From: DATFVA01 sp963800255
Lineage (GTDB): Bacteria > Bacteroidota > Ignavibacteria > Ignavibacteriales > Ignavibacteriaceae
Assembly (NCBI GenBank): GCA_963800255.1
Contig: CAWDAK010000009.1
Coordinates: 434,001 to 498,000, forward strand
Direction: 5' to 3'
Length of the DNA: 64,000 nt
The position numbers were made by a program, and so were the translations under genes. Shown here piece after piece: positions 1 through 8,617 of this stretch; positions within the stretch are counted from its first letter, which is position 1, and each line of letters opens with the position of its first letter. The notes under the pieces were generated by a model. It saw only the letters and a list, made by a program, of their open reading frames with translations. It searched no databases and was not told where the DNA came from.

Positions 1-926
1 TCTTTTCCTTTCACTTCGAAAACTCGCACACGATCATTACCAAGATCCTCGAGTTTAATTGATTTAAAATCAGCTACACAATCAGGAGTAATGTAAGACT
101 CAGGATCGCCTATCTCGTAGACCAGCTGTTCGGCAACGGTCTCAAATGACACTCTTCCACCGGTACCGGAATGTTTTGTTATAATGACCTCACCGTTCGG
201 ATAAGCCTCAGCAATCGGGAAGCCAATTTCGGCCATATTCTCAATTGATTTCCAGTCGCCCAGGAAATTTCCTCCTGATGACTGAGCACCGCACTCCAGT
301 ATATGCCCCGCCACAGTTCCTGCTGCCATCAGATCATAGTTTTTGTCGTCCCATCCAAATTCATAAATCATTGGGGCCAGGGTTAGTCCAGTGTCTGTTG
401 TCCTTCCCGTAATAACTATATCAGCTCCGCGTTTAAGTGCCTCAACTATAGGCATAGCTCCAAAATATACATTCGCGCTAACCAGCTTGTCTTTAAATGG
501 AAGAATGGATTCGCCGGTATCCATATTATTCAGTTCACAGCCGGCTGAGATAATTTCATCAATTTTATCGCGGATATCATCACCGATAACCACTGCGATA
601 TCCAGTTTCTTGATATTAAGGCCCATGGCAATTTCAAGGATAGCATCAGCGCAGGCGATTGGATTAACTCCGCCGCCATTTGTAATTACTTTAATTCCCT
701 TTTCCACACAAATCGGCAGAATCCTCTTCATAAGGTCGGGTAGATCCCGGGCATACCCGAGATTTGGATTTCGCATCTTTTGTTTCTGAAGAATTGACAT
801 CGTTACCTCTGCCAGGTAGTCCATCACCAGGTAGTCAACTTCACCTTTAGTAACCTGGTTGTAGGGAGCGTCAATAAGGTCTCCCCAGAAACCCTGTCCG
901 GAGGCGATTCTGATTTTATCTTTCAA
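1..926 (-). CDS. AtuA-family (DUF1446) protein, partial
   Basis: The coding frame runs off the left edge of the window, leaving 308 codons. The start is TTG at 926-924, preceded by GGAG at about nine bases; no ATG or GTG fits better. The N-terminus carries the family pattern of an 'ASGQGFWGD' stretch, then 'DYLAEVTM' and 'ITNGGGVNP'. The family is named after acyclic terpene utilisation protein AtuA of Pseudomonas, but its biochemical reaction is not settled. It lies downstream of, and in the same direction as, an HMG-CoA synthase/thiolase/DUF35 set, from which it is separated by a possible terminator, so a role in branched acyl-CoA or terpenoid-acid metabolism is inferred. The C-terminal part is outside the window. 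Confidence 0.8.
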   Translation of the reverse strand, partial: MKDKIRIASGQGFWGDLIDAPYNQVTKGEVDYLVMDYLAEVTMSILQKQKMRNPNLGYARDLPDLMKRILPICVEKGIKVITNGGGVNPIACADAILEIAMGLNIKKLDIAVVIGDDIRDKIDEIISAGCELNNMDTGESILPFKDKLVSANVYFGAMPIVEALKRGADIVITGRTTDTGLTLAPMIYEFGWDDKNYDLMAAGTVAGHILECGAQSSGGNFLGDWKSIENMAEIGFPIAEAYPNGEVIITKHSGTGGRVSFETVAEQLVYEIGDPESYITPDCVADFKSIKLEDLGNDRVRVFEVKGK

Positions 927-1036
927 TTAATATCACTCCGTTAATTATTATTGCATAATATAATGTAATTTTATGAATTCCTTTATGATTAACCAATATT
1001 CGGGGCAACCAGGAAGGATAGAATCTTTAAAATAAA

Positions 1037-1083
1037 AAGAGACAAAATTTTCAGTATAAATACGACTTAAAACTTTGTCTCTT
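1037..1083 (-). terminator. Probable terminator after the DUF35 gene
   Basis: A 15-base inverted repeat (1037-1051 with 1069-1083, one G-T mismatch) built on AAGAGACAAA encloses a 17-base loop. It sits 64 bases past the DUF35 stop and before the AtuA start. On the minus strand the stem is followed by an A/T-rich run, not a clean U tract, so read-through into AtuA is possible. Confidence 0.5.
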
Positions 1084-1146
1084 CAAAATTCTAAATCAAA
1101 CGGTTAAAAAACCTTCATATGATTCAGAAATATAGATCACGCGGAA

Positions 1147-1536
1147 TTAAATTACAACCGCCTTGTAGCCATAGCAATGAAGACCTGACTTTCCTTCATC
1201 CTGAATCTTCCTGAAAATAATCTTTACGTTCTGGCCTATTTCCACTTTATTCACGTCGATATCGGCAACCTGCATGGTTAACTTTACGCCGTCATTAACT
1301 TCAACGATTGCTACAGCATAGGGAGTTTCCTGTGAAAATTTTGAAGGACCCACCCTGATTACTGTATACGTTAGAATTTTTCCTCTGTCTGAAAGAATTA
1401 TGGTTTCAAATTCTTTCGATTTACATTCACCGCAATAAGTTCGGGGAGGAAAATAAACCTTACCGCACTTTTTGCAGCGTCCTGCTTCCAGCCTGTAGCG
1501 CTGGGGTATTTCGCGAAAATATCCTGGACTAATCAT
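1147..1536 (-). CDS. DUF35 zinc-ribbon/OB-fold acyl-CoA-binding protein
   Basis: This 129-residue protein has an N-terminal zinc ribbon with two cysteine pairs ('CKKCGK' near 21 and 'CGEC' near 35) followed by an OB-fold, the layout of DUF35 proteins. In archaea a DUF35 partner bridges acetoacetyl-CoA thiolase and HMG-CoA synthase and channels the acyl-CoA intermediate. The same three partners are adjacent here. The ATG at 1536 has GGAGG upstream and overlaps the thiolase stop by four bases, indicating translational coupling. A catalytic role of its own is unlikely; a scaffold or acyl-CoA-binding role is inferred from the family and context. Confidence 0.85.
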   Translation of the reverse strand: MISPGYFREIPQRYRLEAGRCKKCGKVYFPPRTYCGECKSKEFETIILSDRGKILTYTVIRVGPSKFSQETPYAVAIVEVNDGVKLTMQVADIDVNKVEIGQNVKIIFRKIQDEGKSGLHCYGYKAVVI

Positions 1537-2684
1537 ATTGCCTCCAATATATGTATTACACAGCTTGCACCGGAACCGCCCATATTCTGCGCCATCCCGA
1601 TATGAGCATTCTTTACCTGCCGCTGACCGGCTTTTCCCTGAAGCTGTTCATAAAGTTCAATAATCTGAGCAATACCCGTAGCTCCGACAGGATGACCTTT
1701 TGACTTCAAGCCGCCGCTTGTATTTATGGGAATATGCCCGGACTCAAGAGAAGTGAGTCCTTCTTCAACTGAAGGGCCTCCACATCCCTTATCAAAGAAG
1801 CCGAGGTCCTCACTCACCACAATTTCGGCTATACTGAAACAATCGTGAACTTCGGCCAGATCGATATTCTCAGGCTTCAGACCGCTCTGTTTATAAGCTC
1901 TTTCAGCAGCTTTAACGACTGCATCAAGAGTAGTGAGACTTCTTCTGCTGTGGAGAGCTATGGTATCCGATGCCTGGGCTGAAGCTTTTACCCGGATGGG
2001 TGAATCAGTGAACTTCCTGGCTATATCCATTGAACATAGGATAACAGCGGCTCCCCCGTCGCTTACAGGGGAACAATCCAGCAGCCGCAGAGGATCGGCA
2101 ACTAGAGTTGATTTAAGAACCTGGTCTATTGTTATCTCAGAACGGAACTGTGCATTAGGGTTTTTTGCTCCGTTGCGATGATTCTTCACGGCAACCGCCG
2201 CGAGCTGTTCTCTTTTTGTTTTGTACTGGTGCATGTGTGCATTGGCAATCATCGCATAAAGACCAGGAAAAGTTATTCCCTGGTAAACTTCATAATCCTG
2301 ATCGGCTGCCGTAGCTAACGTTTCGGTAACGTCGGCTCCGTCGGTCATTTTCTCCACGCCGCCTGCCAGAACTATATCGCTTTGTCCAGATGCAACCTCA
2401 AAATATGCCTGCCTGAACGAAACGCCGCCTGAGGCGCAGGCCGACTCAACTCGTGTTGCAGGAATAGGAGTGACTCCCAGGTAATCAGCCATCACAGCCC
2501 CAAGATGCTCCTGTCCGACAAACAAACCGCCCGACATGCTGCCTACATACATTGAATCGATATGATCAACTCCTGCATCCTCTATAGCCTTTAATGCGGC
2601 TTCAACGAAAATATCTTTTATAGATTTTTTCCAAAGCTCGCCGAACTTTGTCATCCCTGCACCAATTACAGCTACTTCTCTCAT
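1533..2684 (-). CDS. Thiolase, acetoacetyl-CoA thiolase of the archaeal/SCP2 type
   Basis: A 383-residue thiolase. The nucleophilic cysteine is in 'ESACASGG' (C83). A 'VHDCF' motif replaces the NEAF of classical thiolases, and the histidine of 'GHPVGATG' lies near residue 331. The C-terminal 'GGSGASC' differs from the CxG of classical biosynthetic thiolases, as expected for the SCP2/archaeal branch. It should condense or cleave acetoacetyl-CoA in the cytoplasm. It starts at ATG 2684 after GGGAGGAG, 15 bases from the HMG-CoA synthase stop, and overlaps the DUF35 start. Because such thiolases act in both directions, synthesis versus breakdown cannot be decided from the sequence. Confidence 0.85.
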   Translation of the reverse strand: MREVAVIGAGMTKFGELWKKSIKDIFVEAALKAIEDAGVDHIDSMYVGSMSGGLFVGQEHLGAVMADYLGVTPIPATRVESACASGGVSFRQAYFEVASGQSDIVLAGGVEKMTDGADVTETLATAADQDYEVYQGITFPGLYAMIANAHMHQYKTKREQLAAVAVKNHRNGAKNPNAQFRSEITIDQVLKSTLVADPLRLLDCSPVSDGGAAVILCSMDIARKFTDSPIRVKASAQASDTIALHSRRSLTTLDAVVKAAERAYKQSGLKPENIDLAEVHDCFSIAEIVVSEDLGFFDKGCGGPSVEEGLTSLESGHIPINTSGGLKSKGHPVGATGIAQIIELYEQLQGKAGQRQVKNAHIGMAQNMGGSGASCVIHILEAI

Positions 2685-2699
2685 TTTAATCTCCTCCCT

Positions 2700-3746
2700 C
2701 TATTCATTCAAGATTATTTTACGACGGAATTTGGCATATTCACCATAGTCAAGGTAGATCTTATCATTATTCAGCATATCCCTTACCTTTGGTGCTTTAT
2801 CCTGAACCCTTTTTATCTGATCGGTAACCTGGAATATAAAACCGTCGCTCCCGGCACCCGAACCAAAAGAGACCATAAAGATCTTATCACCCGGATTAGC
2901 AACATCAAGAACTGCAGATAAACCTGTAGGTGATGAACCGGAATAGGTATTTCCCATCCACGGAACAATCCAACCAGTTTCAAGCTGTTCTTTGGTAAAT
3001 CCCAATTGTTTGCCGGCCATCTGTGGAAATTTGCCATTAGGCATATGGAACACAGCATACTTAAAATCTTCAGGTTTCATTCCTGATTTTTCAAGAAGTC
3101 TTTTGCCGGCATTTACTACATGCCTGAAGTAAGCCGGTTCACCCGTAAAACGTCCCGCATGCCTGGGATAAAACTCGCCTTCTCTTCTCCAAAAGTCGGG
3201 GGTATCAGAAGTATAGGAATTTGTGAATAGATATTCGGCGACGACATTTTCTGTTCCTATTATAAATGCAGAGCCGCCTGCTGAAGCGGAGTATTCAAGT
3301 GCATCTCCCGGGGCGCCCTGAGAAGTATCAGCCCCTATCGCCAGGGCATATTTAACCTCGCCTGCTTTAACAAGTCCGTACGCTACAAACATTGCCTCCG
3401 TACCGGCTTTGCATGCAAATTCATAACTTGCAACGTGAACATCTGGACCAATACCAAGGGCGTCTATCACTATCGTGCCGCTTGGTTTAACAGCATACGG
3501 ATGCGACTCAGATCCGATATAAACAGCACCGATTTCGGCAGGATTTATACCGCATCTCTGCAGCGCATACTTAGCTGCCTGAACTGAGATTGTTATAGTA
3601 TCCTCATCAAGACCGGGAACGGTCTTTTCATACAGTAACAAACCTCGCTTAATTGCTTCCGGATCGGATCCCCACTCTTTAGAAATGTTCTCTACTTTAA
3701 CCCTGTATCGTGGGAGATAAGAACCAAACCCGACGATTCCAATCAT
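2700..3746 (-). CDS. Hydroxymethylglutaryl-CoA synthase, archaeal type
   Basis: A 348-residue HMG-CoA synthase that resembles the archaeal enzymes rather than the longer eukaryotic or Gram-positive MvaS. Catalytic residues are visible: Glu80 in 'GSESHPYAVKP', Cys112 in 'EFACKAGTEA' and His234 in 'FHMPNG'. The enzyme condenses acetyl-CoA with acetoacetyl-CoA. It is first in an operon with the thiolase and DUF35 protein, the arrangement of the archaeal mevalonate complex. ATG 3746 has AGGGAG upstream. No HMG-CoA reductase or mevalonate kinase lies in the window, so a mevalonate role is not shown; acyl-CoA catabolism is the alternative. Confidence 0.88.
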   Translation of the reverse strand: MIGIVGFGSYLPRYRVKVENISKEWGSDPEAIKRGLLLYEKTVPGLDEDTITISVQAAKYALQRCGINPAEIGAVYIGSESHPYAVKPSGTIVIDALGIGPDVHVASYEFACKAGTEAMFVAYGLVKAGEVKYALAIGADTSQGAPGDALEYSASAGGSAFIIGTENVVAEYLFTNSYTSDTPDFWRREGEFYPRHAGRFTGEPAYFRHVVNAGKRLLEKSGMKPEDFKYAVFHMPNGKFPQMAGKQLGFTKEQLETGWIVPWMGNTYSGSSPTGLSAVLDVANPGDKIFMVSFGSGAGSDGFIFQVTDQIKRVQDKAPKVRDMLNNDKIYLDYGEYAKFRRKIILNE

Positions 3747-3949
3747 ATTATTCTCCCTGCATATTTGATGATTAATTAGTTAATTATGTATAACCTATAT
3801 CTATCAAATTCAATCAGGATTATTTATAAAGGGAAATGTTGTAATGACTTGATGAACTTTCCCGCTAAAAATAAATCCTCCCCTGTCCCTAATTTATTCC
3901 GAAATCAATATATTAACTTTTACTTTAAGTGTAAATCTAAAAGCAGGAT

Positions 3950-4870
3950 TTATTTCTTTATCTCTTCAAGTATTTTTTTTGCAGCCGTCTGTATGTCTTC
4001 GTATGATTCTATTCTAATCCACTTGATTCGTTCGTCCCTTTTAAACCAGGTTAACTGACGTTTGGCGAACCTTCTTGTGTTTCGTTTGATAAGTTCTGCT
4101 GCACGCTGAAGGGTAAACTCTCTATCAATGAAGGAGATTATTTCTTTATAGCCTACAGTATTTAATGCGTTGAGATCTTTGCTGTAACCTTTATCCAAAA
4201 CATTTCTTACTTCTTCAACCAGACCAGCACGCATCATTCCATCAACGCGTTTTTCTATATTCCGGTATAGTTTTTCTCTGTCCCATTCCAAACCGTACTG
4301 CTCAAATTGAAGCTCCGCTTCCCTCTTATATTCTTTCTGAAGCTGCCATATTGGTTTGCCTGTAAGGTGGAATACTTCAAGCGCCCGTATCACCCTTTTA
4401 TAATTCTGAGGCAGCATCCCGGATGCACTAACGGGATCAACTTTTTTTAATTTATCATAAAGGAATTCATTACCATATTCTTTTCGTTCCTCTATCAGCT
4501 GAGACCGGAATGCATCATCCGTATCAACGGTATTAAAAATACCATCAACGAGAGCTTTGATATAAAGTCCCGAACCACCTGCTGCAACGGGAATTTTATT
4601 TTCGGAATGAAGATGATGAATTACAGCAAGAGCTTCTGTTTCGAAGCCGCTTACATTAAAATCCGCATCAGGTTCAAGTGAGCTGACGAAATGATGTTTA
4701 ACCTTTTTTAATTCAGAAGGAGACGGTTTGGCTGTTCCGATATCGAGGTACTTATACACCTGGCGGCTGTCGGCAGATATTATTTCTGAACCGAGCTTGT
4801 CAGCTAATTCAAGCGAAAGGCTGGTCTTACCGGAACATGTGGGTCCGGCAATAACGATTACCTGTTCCAT
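3950..4870 (-). CDS. miaA: tRNA dimethylallyltransferase MiaA
   Basis: A 306-residue protein with the N-terminal P-loop 'GPTCSGKT', then 'ISADSRQVYKYLDIGTAKP' and 'GGSGLYIKALVDG', all typical of MiaA, which puts a dimethylallyl group on A37 of tRNAs that read UNN codons. The C-terminal 'FAKRQLTWFKRD' tRNA-binding stretch is present and the length is normal. The gene overlaps the end of pcm by 13 bases and is read in the same direction, so the two are probably co-transcribed. The 200 bases between its stop and the HMG-CoA synthase start hold nothing I recognise beyond promoter space for the latter. Confidence 0.95.
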   Translation of the reverse strand: MEQVIVIAGPTCSGKTSLSLELADKLGSEIISADSRQVYKYLDIGTAKPSPSELKKVKHHFVSSLEPDADFNVSGFETEALAVIHHLHSENKIPVAAGGSGLYIKALVDGIFNTVDTDDAFRSQLIEERKEYGNEFLYDKLKKVDPVSASGMLPQNYKRVIRALEVFHLTGKPIWQLQKEYKREAELQFEQYGLEWDREKLYRNIEKRVDGMMRAGLVEEVRNVLDKGYSKDLNALNTVGYKEIISFIDREFTLQRAAELIKRNTRRFAKRQLTWFKRDERIKWIRIESYEDIQTAAKKILEEIKK

Positions 4871-5493
4871 CCTTCTCGGCCAATCAAAGGAACAAATGCA
4901 AACTCGGGAATATCCTTTACATCAAAATCATCTTCACCCTTCTTTTGAATAATTTTAAGGATCTGTGATTTTTTATCTCCCACAGGAATTACCAGCCGGC
5001 CGCCTGGGGCAAGCTGTTTCTTTAAGGAAACGGGAACTGATGGAGAACCAGCAGTTACAATTATTCCATTATACGGAGAGTATTCCTCCCAGCCTATAGT
5101 TCCGTCACCGTACTTCGTATGCACCCTGATGGCGAGGTTATCAAAAAGTTTTTGTGTTTTAATATAAATTTCGAATTGACGTTCGATGCTGTAAACCTTC
5201 ATTCCCATCTTTTCAAGTACTGCGGCCTGGTAGCCTGAGCCTGTACCTATCTCAAGCACCTTATCACCGGGGTTCAGCTGCAGAACCTGGGTCATATATG
5301 CAACAGTGTATGGCTGGGAAATCGTCTGTCCGTATCCTATTGGCAGCGCAATATCTTTATATGCGTGCATTTTCAGTGCATCAGGAACAAATTTGTCCCT
5401 TTCAACGGCAGAAAACGAATGAAGAACCCTTTCATCGGTAATGCCCCTCTTCTTTAATTTATCTAATAGATCATTTTTCTCTGATTCGTACAT
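4858..5493 (-). CDS. pcm: Protein-L-isoaspartate O-methyltransferase
   Basis: A class I SAM-dependent methyltransferase that repairs isoaspartyl residues in aged proteins. The SAM-binding motif 'VLEIGTGSGYQAAVLEKMG' and the PCMT pattern 'GQTISQPYTVAYMTQ' are present. I chose ATG 5493 (211 residues); a GTG at 5520 would add nine residues but has no ribosome binding site and lies hard against the divergent promoter region. It overlaps miaA downstream. The 3' end runs close to the family norm ('FVPLIG'). Confidence 0.92.
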   Translation of the reverse strand: MYESEKNDLLDKLKKRGITDERVLHSFSAVERDKFVPDALKMHAYKDIALPIGYGQTISQPYTVAYMTQVLQLNPGDKVLEIGTGSGYQAAVLEKMGMKVYSIERQFEIYIKTQKLFDNLAIRVHTKYGDGTIGWEEYSPYNGIIVTAGSPSVPVSLKKQLAPGGRLVIPVGDKKSQILKIIQKKGEDDFDVKDIPEFAFVPLIGREGWNR

Positions 5494-5580
5494 ATTACCC
5501 GGAAAAGTTAAGTCACACAAAGATAAAATAATTATCTTTAATTCTTTAATTTTGAAACTTAATGATAAAATGTTTTTGCG

Positions 5581-6117
5581 ATGATTGATATAGATTTAAT
5601 ACTTAACTCCGCAGGTGGAGCTTTGCTGATTACTGTTATGCGTATATGCGATGTAAGCATAGGTACGATGCGGACGATCTTCGTGGTTCAGGGGAAAAAA
5701 TATTTAGCCGGTGTTACGGGGTTCTTTGAGGTACTCATCTGGATTTTTGCAATGAGATTTATAATGCAGCACCTTGATCATATACCGAACCTGTTCGGTT
5801 ATGCTGCTGGTTTCGCGCTGGGAAATATAATAGGGATATCAATTGAGCAGAAAATAGGATTGGGATTTATACAGCTAAATGTAATTTCGCGTCATTTTAC
5901 TGACCAGATTGCAGCTGAATTAAGGAAGTCACGTTTTGGTGTTACTATAGTACCCGGCGAAGGAGGTTCGGGTGGAATTTCTATTATCGTCCTTATTGCA
6001 CCAAGGAAATTTCAGAAAAAAATTGTGAGCCTCATAGAATCAGTAGATCCTAAGTCATTCATTACAATAAACCATTCCTTACCGTATAGGGGCTACCGTC
6101 ATGGATCCAGGAAGTAA
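5581..6117 (+). CDS. UPF0316 / DUF2179 membrane protein
   Basis: A 178-residue protein with three predicted membrane segments in the N-terminal half (about residues 10-30, 40-62 and 70-90, including 'FEVLIWIFAMRF' and 'GYAAGFALGNIIG') and a C-terminal soluble DUF2179 domain, the layout of the UPF0316 family. Function is unknown; DUF2179 domains occur in membrane proteins thought to sense small ligands. It stands alone, divergent from pcm, and converges on the STAS gene. The last part overlaps a possible 40-residue ORF on the other strand. Confidence 0.8.
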   Translation: MIDIDLILNSAGGALLITVMRICDVSIGTMRTIFVVQGKKYLAGVTGFFEVLIWIFAMRFIMQHLDHIPNLFGYAAGFALGNIIGISIEQKIGLGFIQLNVISRHFTDQIAAELRKSRFGVTIVPGEGGSGGISIIVLIAPRKFQKKIVSLIESVDPKSFITINHSLPYRGYRHGSRK

Positions 6118-6201
6118 ATCTAAAAGTTCCGCTTGCCTGGCAAGTGCGATACTTAAAGAGATTATTCCAAAAACTATGAGAAAAAGTCCTTGTATATCCA
6201 T
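6079..6201 (-). CDS. Possible small membrane protein, 40 residues
   Basis: An ATG at 6201 preceded by AAAGGA at eight bases opens a 40-codon frame ending in TAA at 6081-6079. The product starts MDIQGLFLIVFGIISLSIALA, a single hydrophobic segment, with a polar tail. It follows the STAS gene by about 40 bases in the same direction and overlaps the 3' end of the UPF0316 gene on the opposite strand. Antisense frames over membrane-protein genes can look hydrophobic by chance, but the ATG and most of the hydrophobic segment lie outside the UPF0316 frame. I do not recognise a family. Confidence 0.25.
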   Translation of the reverse strand: MDIQGLFLIVFGIISLSIALARQAELLDLLPGSMTVAPIR

Positions 6202-6216
6202 CACAATATCCTTTGG

Positions 6217-6239
6217 TGAAGGGAGAACCCTTCAGTTTT
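6217..6239 (+). terminator. Probable terminator after the UPF0316 gene
   Basis: A perfect 7-bp stem (TGAAGGG with CCCTTCA) and AGAA loop is followed by GTTTTA on the plus strand. It lies 100 bases past the UPF0316 stop and just outside the convergent STAS gene. Confidence 0.45.
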
Positions 6240-6242
6240 AGC

Positions 6243-6620
6243 TTATGAAGCCATTGAATCGTAAATCTGGGTTGGATCCATCAAACTCATTATTGCTTCA
6301 GATTTAGTTTTGTGTGTATTGAAAATATTCATTGTGCCTGTAACAGTAAGTATGGTGTGAGCAATTGACGGCGGTTCAATTATCCTTAATTCTCCCCCGA
6401 TATCAGCAAGTTTTTTCAGGGTAACTACAAGAACACCTATAAATGTTGAATCTATGAAATCACAGGGACTAAGATCGATGATGATCTTAAGTTTTTTCTT
6501 CTTTATTTCTTCATCGATGAATTTTCTGAACTCATGTGCTTCTTTTACGGTTGCACGTGATATGTTTACAGTAATAACTACTATATCACTGCTGTATTCT
6601 TTTTCGAAATCTAACATCAT
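6243..6620 (-). CDS. STAS-domain protein, anti-sigma factor antagonist-like
   Basis: A 125-residue single STAS domain. The loop 'DLSPCDFIDSTFIGVLV' carries the Asp-Ser-Thr site where SpoIIAA-type proteins are phosphorylated by a partner kinase, so a partner-switching role in regulation is likely. No anti-sigma kinase or phosphatase is next to it, so the partner is unknown. Two adjacent ATGs (6620 and 6617) follow GAGGGT. The 200 bases upstream, up to the next gene, hold nothing else that I can name. Confidence 0.8.
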   Translation of the reverse strand: MMLDFEKEYSSDIVVITVNISRATVKEAHEFRKFIDEEIKKKKLKIIIDLSPCDFIDSTFIGVLVVTLKKLADIGGELRIIEPPSIAHTILTVTGTMNIFNTHKTKSEAIMSLMDPTQIYDSMAS

Positions 6621-6843
6621 ACCCTCGCTGGTTTAAGTTTATTGAACTAAGCTTTTAATCGGCTGCCCTCTACAGACCTGTTGACCCCTATTCAATTCAA
6701 ATGCCAGTGATTTATTTGCGATTTTCCCATCTTTCTTAATTCAGAATGTTTCATACTAGAACACCTTTCCAATTATAATTTATTTACAGAGATGAAGAGT
6801 TGGTTTTCGGTAAGAAATTGTGAGGCAGTTTTAGGGATTGATT

Positions 6844-7935
6844 TTACTTTGACTGATTCTCTTCTACTACAATATCAGTCAATTCCGTCCTGATATATTT
6901 CCAGCAGCTATCAGGGGAGGATAAAATACATCCATCCGGACATTCACAGATGTATACATCATAAACTTTTCTGACGAATTTTTTTAAATAACCCTGCTTA
7001 TATGCTGCGGTACTAATTGGAAGAAAATGATCATTATAATGAGGAACAGGAATTCCATTATTTTCCGTGAATCCATAAACCCAAATCGCATCTATTTTAA
7101 GATCCCTGGCTTTCTGAAATAAATCATTAAATTCATCCCCCTCTTTAGTATTGATCCATGTCATCGTAAAATTCGGGTATTTCAACTTCATCGAAGTCCA
7201 GCTGTCTCTTTGATCTTCAGATCCCGGCAGCCAGGAAAATTCTATTTCAGGCCCCCATTTCAAACCAGCGCTGCAGGGGAAAACAGTTTCGTACCAGTTC
7301 TTGTAGGATGAATACATTATGATATCAACAAAGGATGCTAGTGAATCAAAATGACTGCATCTTTTATATCCATCACTAACCAGATAAGATCCGGAGCTAT
7401 GTTCATGGACGTATGTCATAACGGTTTTTAGTTCAGATGGATTATATAATCTTTTGCCTGCATTTCCTGAACAGTCGTGATTTACAGCTTCACCCAGGTA
7501 ATAATATTTAGCGTTATAAGTTGAAATAAGCGTCTGGTAATTATCGGTTCCTATTGGGAAACGAACATCCATCATAAGATTGGACGGTTCAAATTCCGCT
7601 TCAATTGCTTGTTTATAATCCATTCCATTTTTAACAAAAAGATAACTATAGCCCCAGTGATTTTTTAAATAAGTCAGGTTGGCTGCAGTATAGTCCAACA
7701 GAGTCCAGATACCCAATATTTTTCCTGGTTTGGGGGCAAAGTGATCTAATTCCCATCTTTCGATGTGCTTTTCGCTGCCGGATACATTAGTGGTATCTCC
7801 GGGAGGAATTTCATTTTGTACGGAGCCTCCATTATCCCCCTTATAATCCCTTGATAAAAGAAACATTTTAGGGACTGAATCATTACAAAATAAAAGTGTG
7901 ATAAAAAAAAGGATTAGTAATTTTTGCAGATTCAT
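6844..7935 (-). CDS. Exported protein of unknown function
   Basis: 363 residues with an N-terminal hydrophobic stretch ('LLILFFITLLFCND'), either a signal peptide or a lipobox-like site (LLFC). The start ATG 7935 follows AAGGA. The mature part is rich in aromatic residues, with alternating 'DAIWVYGFTEN', 'IIMYSSYKNWY' and 'MMDVRFPIG' strands reminiscent of a TIM-barrel glycoside hydrolase-like fold, though I cannot name a family or catalytic pair. Six cysteines, four near the C-terminus ('ICECPDGC'), could form disulphides outside the cytoplasm. It is monocistronic and sits next to two tRNA genes. Confidence 0.6.
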   Translation of the reverse strand: MNLQKLLILFFITLLFCNDSVPKMFLLSRDYKGDNGGSVQNEIPPGDTTNVSGSEKHIERWELDHFAPKPGKILGIWTLLDYTAANLTYLKNHWGYSYLFVKNGMDYKQAIEAEFEPSNLMMDVRFPIGTDNYQTLISTYNAKYYYLGEAVNHDCSGNAGKRLYNPSELKTVMTYVHEHSSGSYLVSDGYKRCSHFDSLASFVDIIMYSSYKNWYETVFPCSAGLKWGPEIEFSWLPGSEDQRDSWTSMKLKYPNFTMTWINTKEGDEFNDLFQKARDLKIDAIWVYGFTENNGIPVPHYNDHFLPISTAAYKQGYLKKFVRKVYDVYICECPDGCILSSPDSCWKYIRTELTDIVVEENQSK

Positions 7936-8044
7936 AGAAATTATTTCCTTCGTATTAAACCGGAACTTTGGAAATATATGTAATTTTATGTTTTCCTGAT
8001 GACCTTATCTTATATAAGATTTCCGGTTGTGAAAAGGGAGGAAA

Positions 8045-8079
8045 TAAAAAAAGCCCGAAAATGTTAATTTTCAGGCTTG
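8045..8079 (-). terminator. Rho-independent terminator of tRNA-Cys
   Basis: On the minus strand AAGCCTGAAAAT pairs with ATTTTCGGGCTT (one G-T pair) and is followed by a run of Ts. It begins five bases after the tRNA-Cys 3' end. Confidence 0.8.
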
Positions 8080-8083
8080 ATTG

Positions 8084-8157
8084 AGGCGCCGGTCGGATTC
8101 GAACCGACGAATAAAGGTTTTGCAGACCTTCGCCTTAGACCGCTTGGCTACAGCGCC
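8084..8157 (-). tRNA. tRNA-Cys (GCA)
   Basis: A complete cloverleaf: acceptor GGCGCTG with CGGCGCC, anticodon stem AAGGT/ACCTT enclosing loop CTGCAAA with anticodon GCA, and T-arm GTCGG-TTCGAAT-CCGAC. The discriminator base is U, usual for tRNA-Cys. CCA is not encoded. Confidence 0.97.
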
Positions 8158-8306
8158 GTAAATATATTCCGAACAATTCTTATGCCTTAGTCATTCCTAT
8201 AGATAAACAGCTAAAACATAGTTACTAAATTTGTTTTTTAACTCCGGTCACCCCGGGGTCCAACTTAATTTTCCCTTTTTACATTCCAAATATATACAAA
8301 GTTAAC

Positions 8307-8339
8307 CAAAAAAAAGAAATCCACCTGAAGTGGATTTCT
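8307..8339 (-). terminator. Rho-independent terminator of tRNA-Gly
   Basis: A perfect 10-bp stem (AGAAATCCAC with GTGGATTTCT, loop of five) is followed on the minus strand by eight Ts. It starts six bases past the tRNA-Gly 3' end, so this tRNA is transcribed separately from tRNA-Cys. Confidence 0.85.
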
Positions 8340-8344
8340 ATCAG

Positions 8345-8417
<73 letters not shown>

Positions 8418-8617
8418 ATAATTTCAATTACTATATTTCTGCCAGTCAATTAGAATAGACTGACAACCAGCTTAATTTTAAGAGTGACAAATATAAAAGG
8501 ATTACTTATATCTTGCAATAAATTTCAGATCATTAATCAATTTTTTGATGCATTTAACCCGATTTAATAATTCATATTTTATTAAATTTAATAATTATCT
8601 CTTAAAATTTCACCAAA

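Noticed and set aside
391..789. A 132-codon plus-strand frame over the AtuA gene
   Set aside because: It is antisense to a well-conserved AtuA/DUF1446 frame, has no ribosome binding site and reads as low-complexity serine/isoleucine-rich sequence.
8228..8262. A GC-rich palindrome ACCCCGGGGT near the tRNA genes
   Set aside because: It is only ten bases and not followed by a T run; the two tRNAs already have clear terminators.
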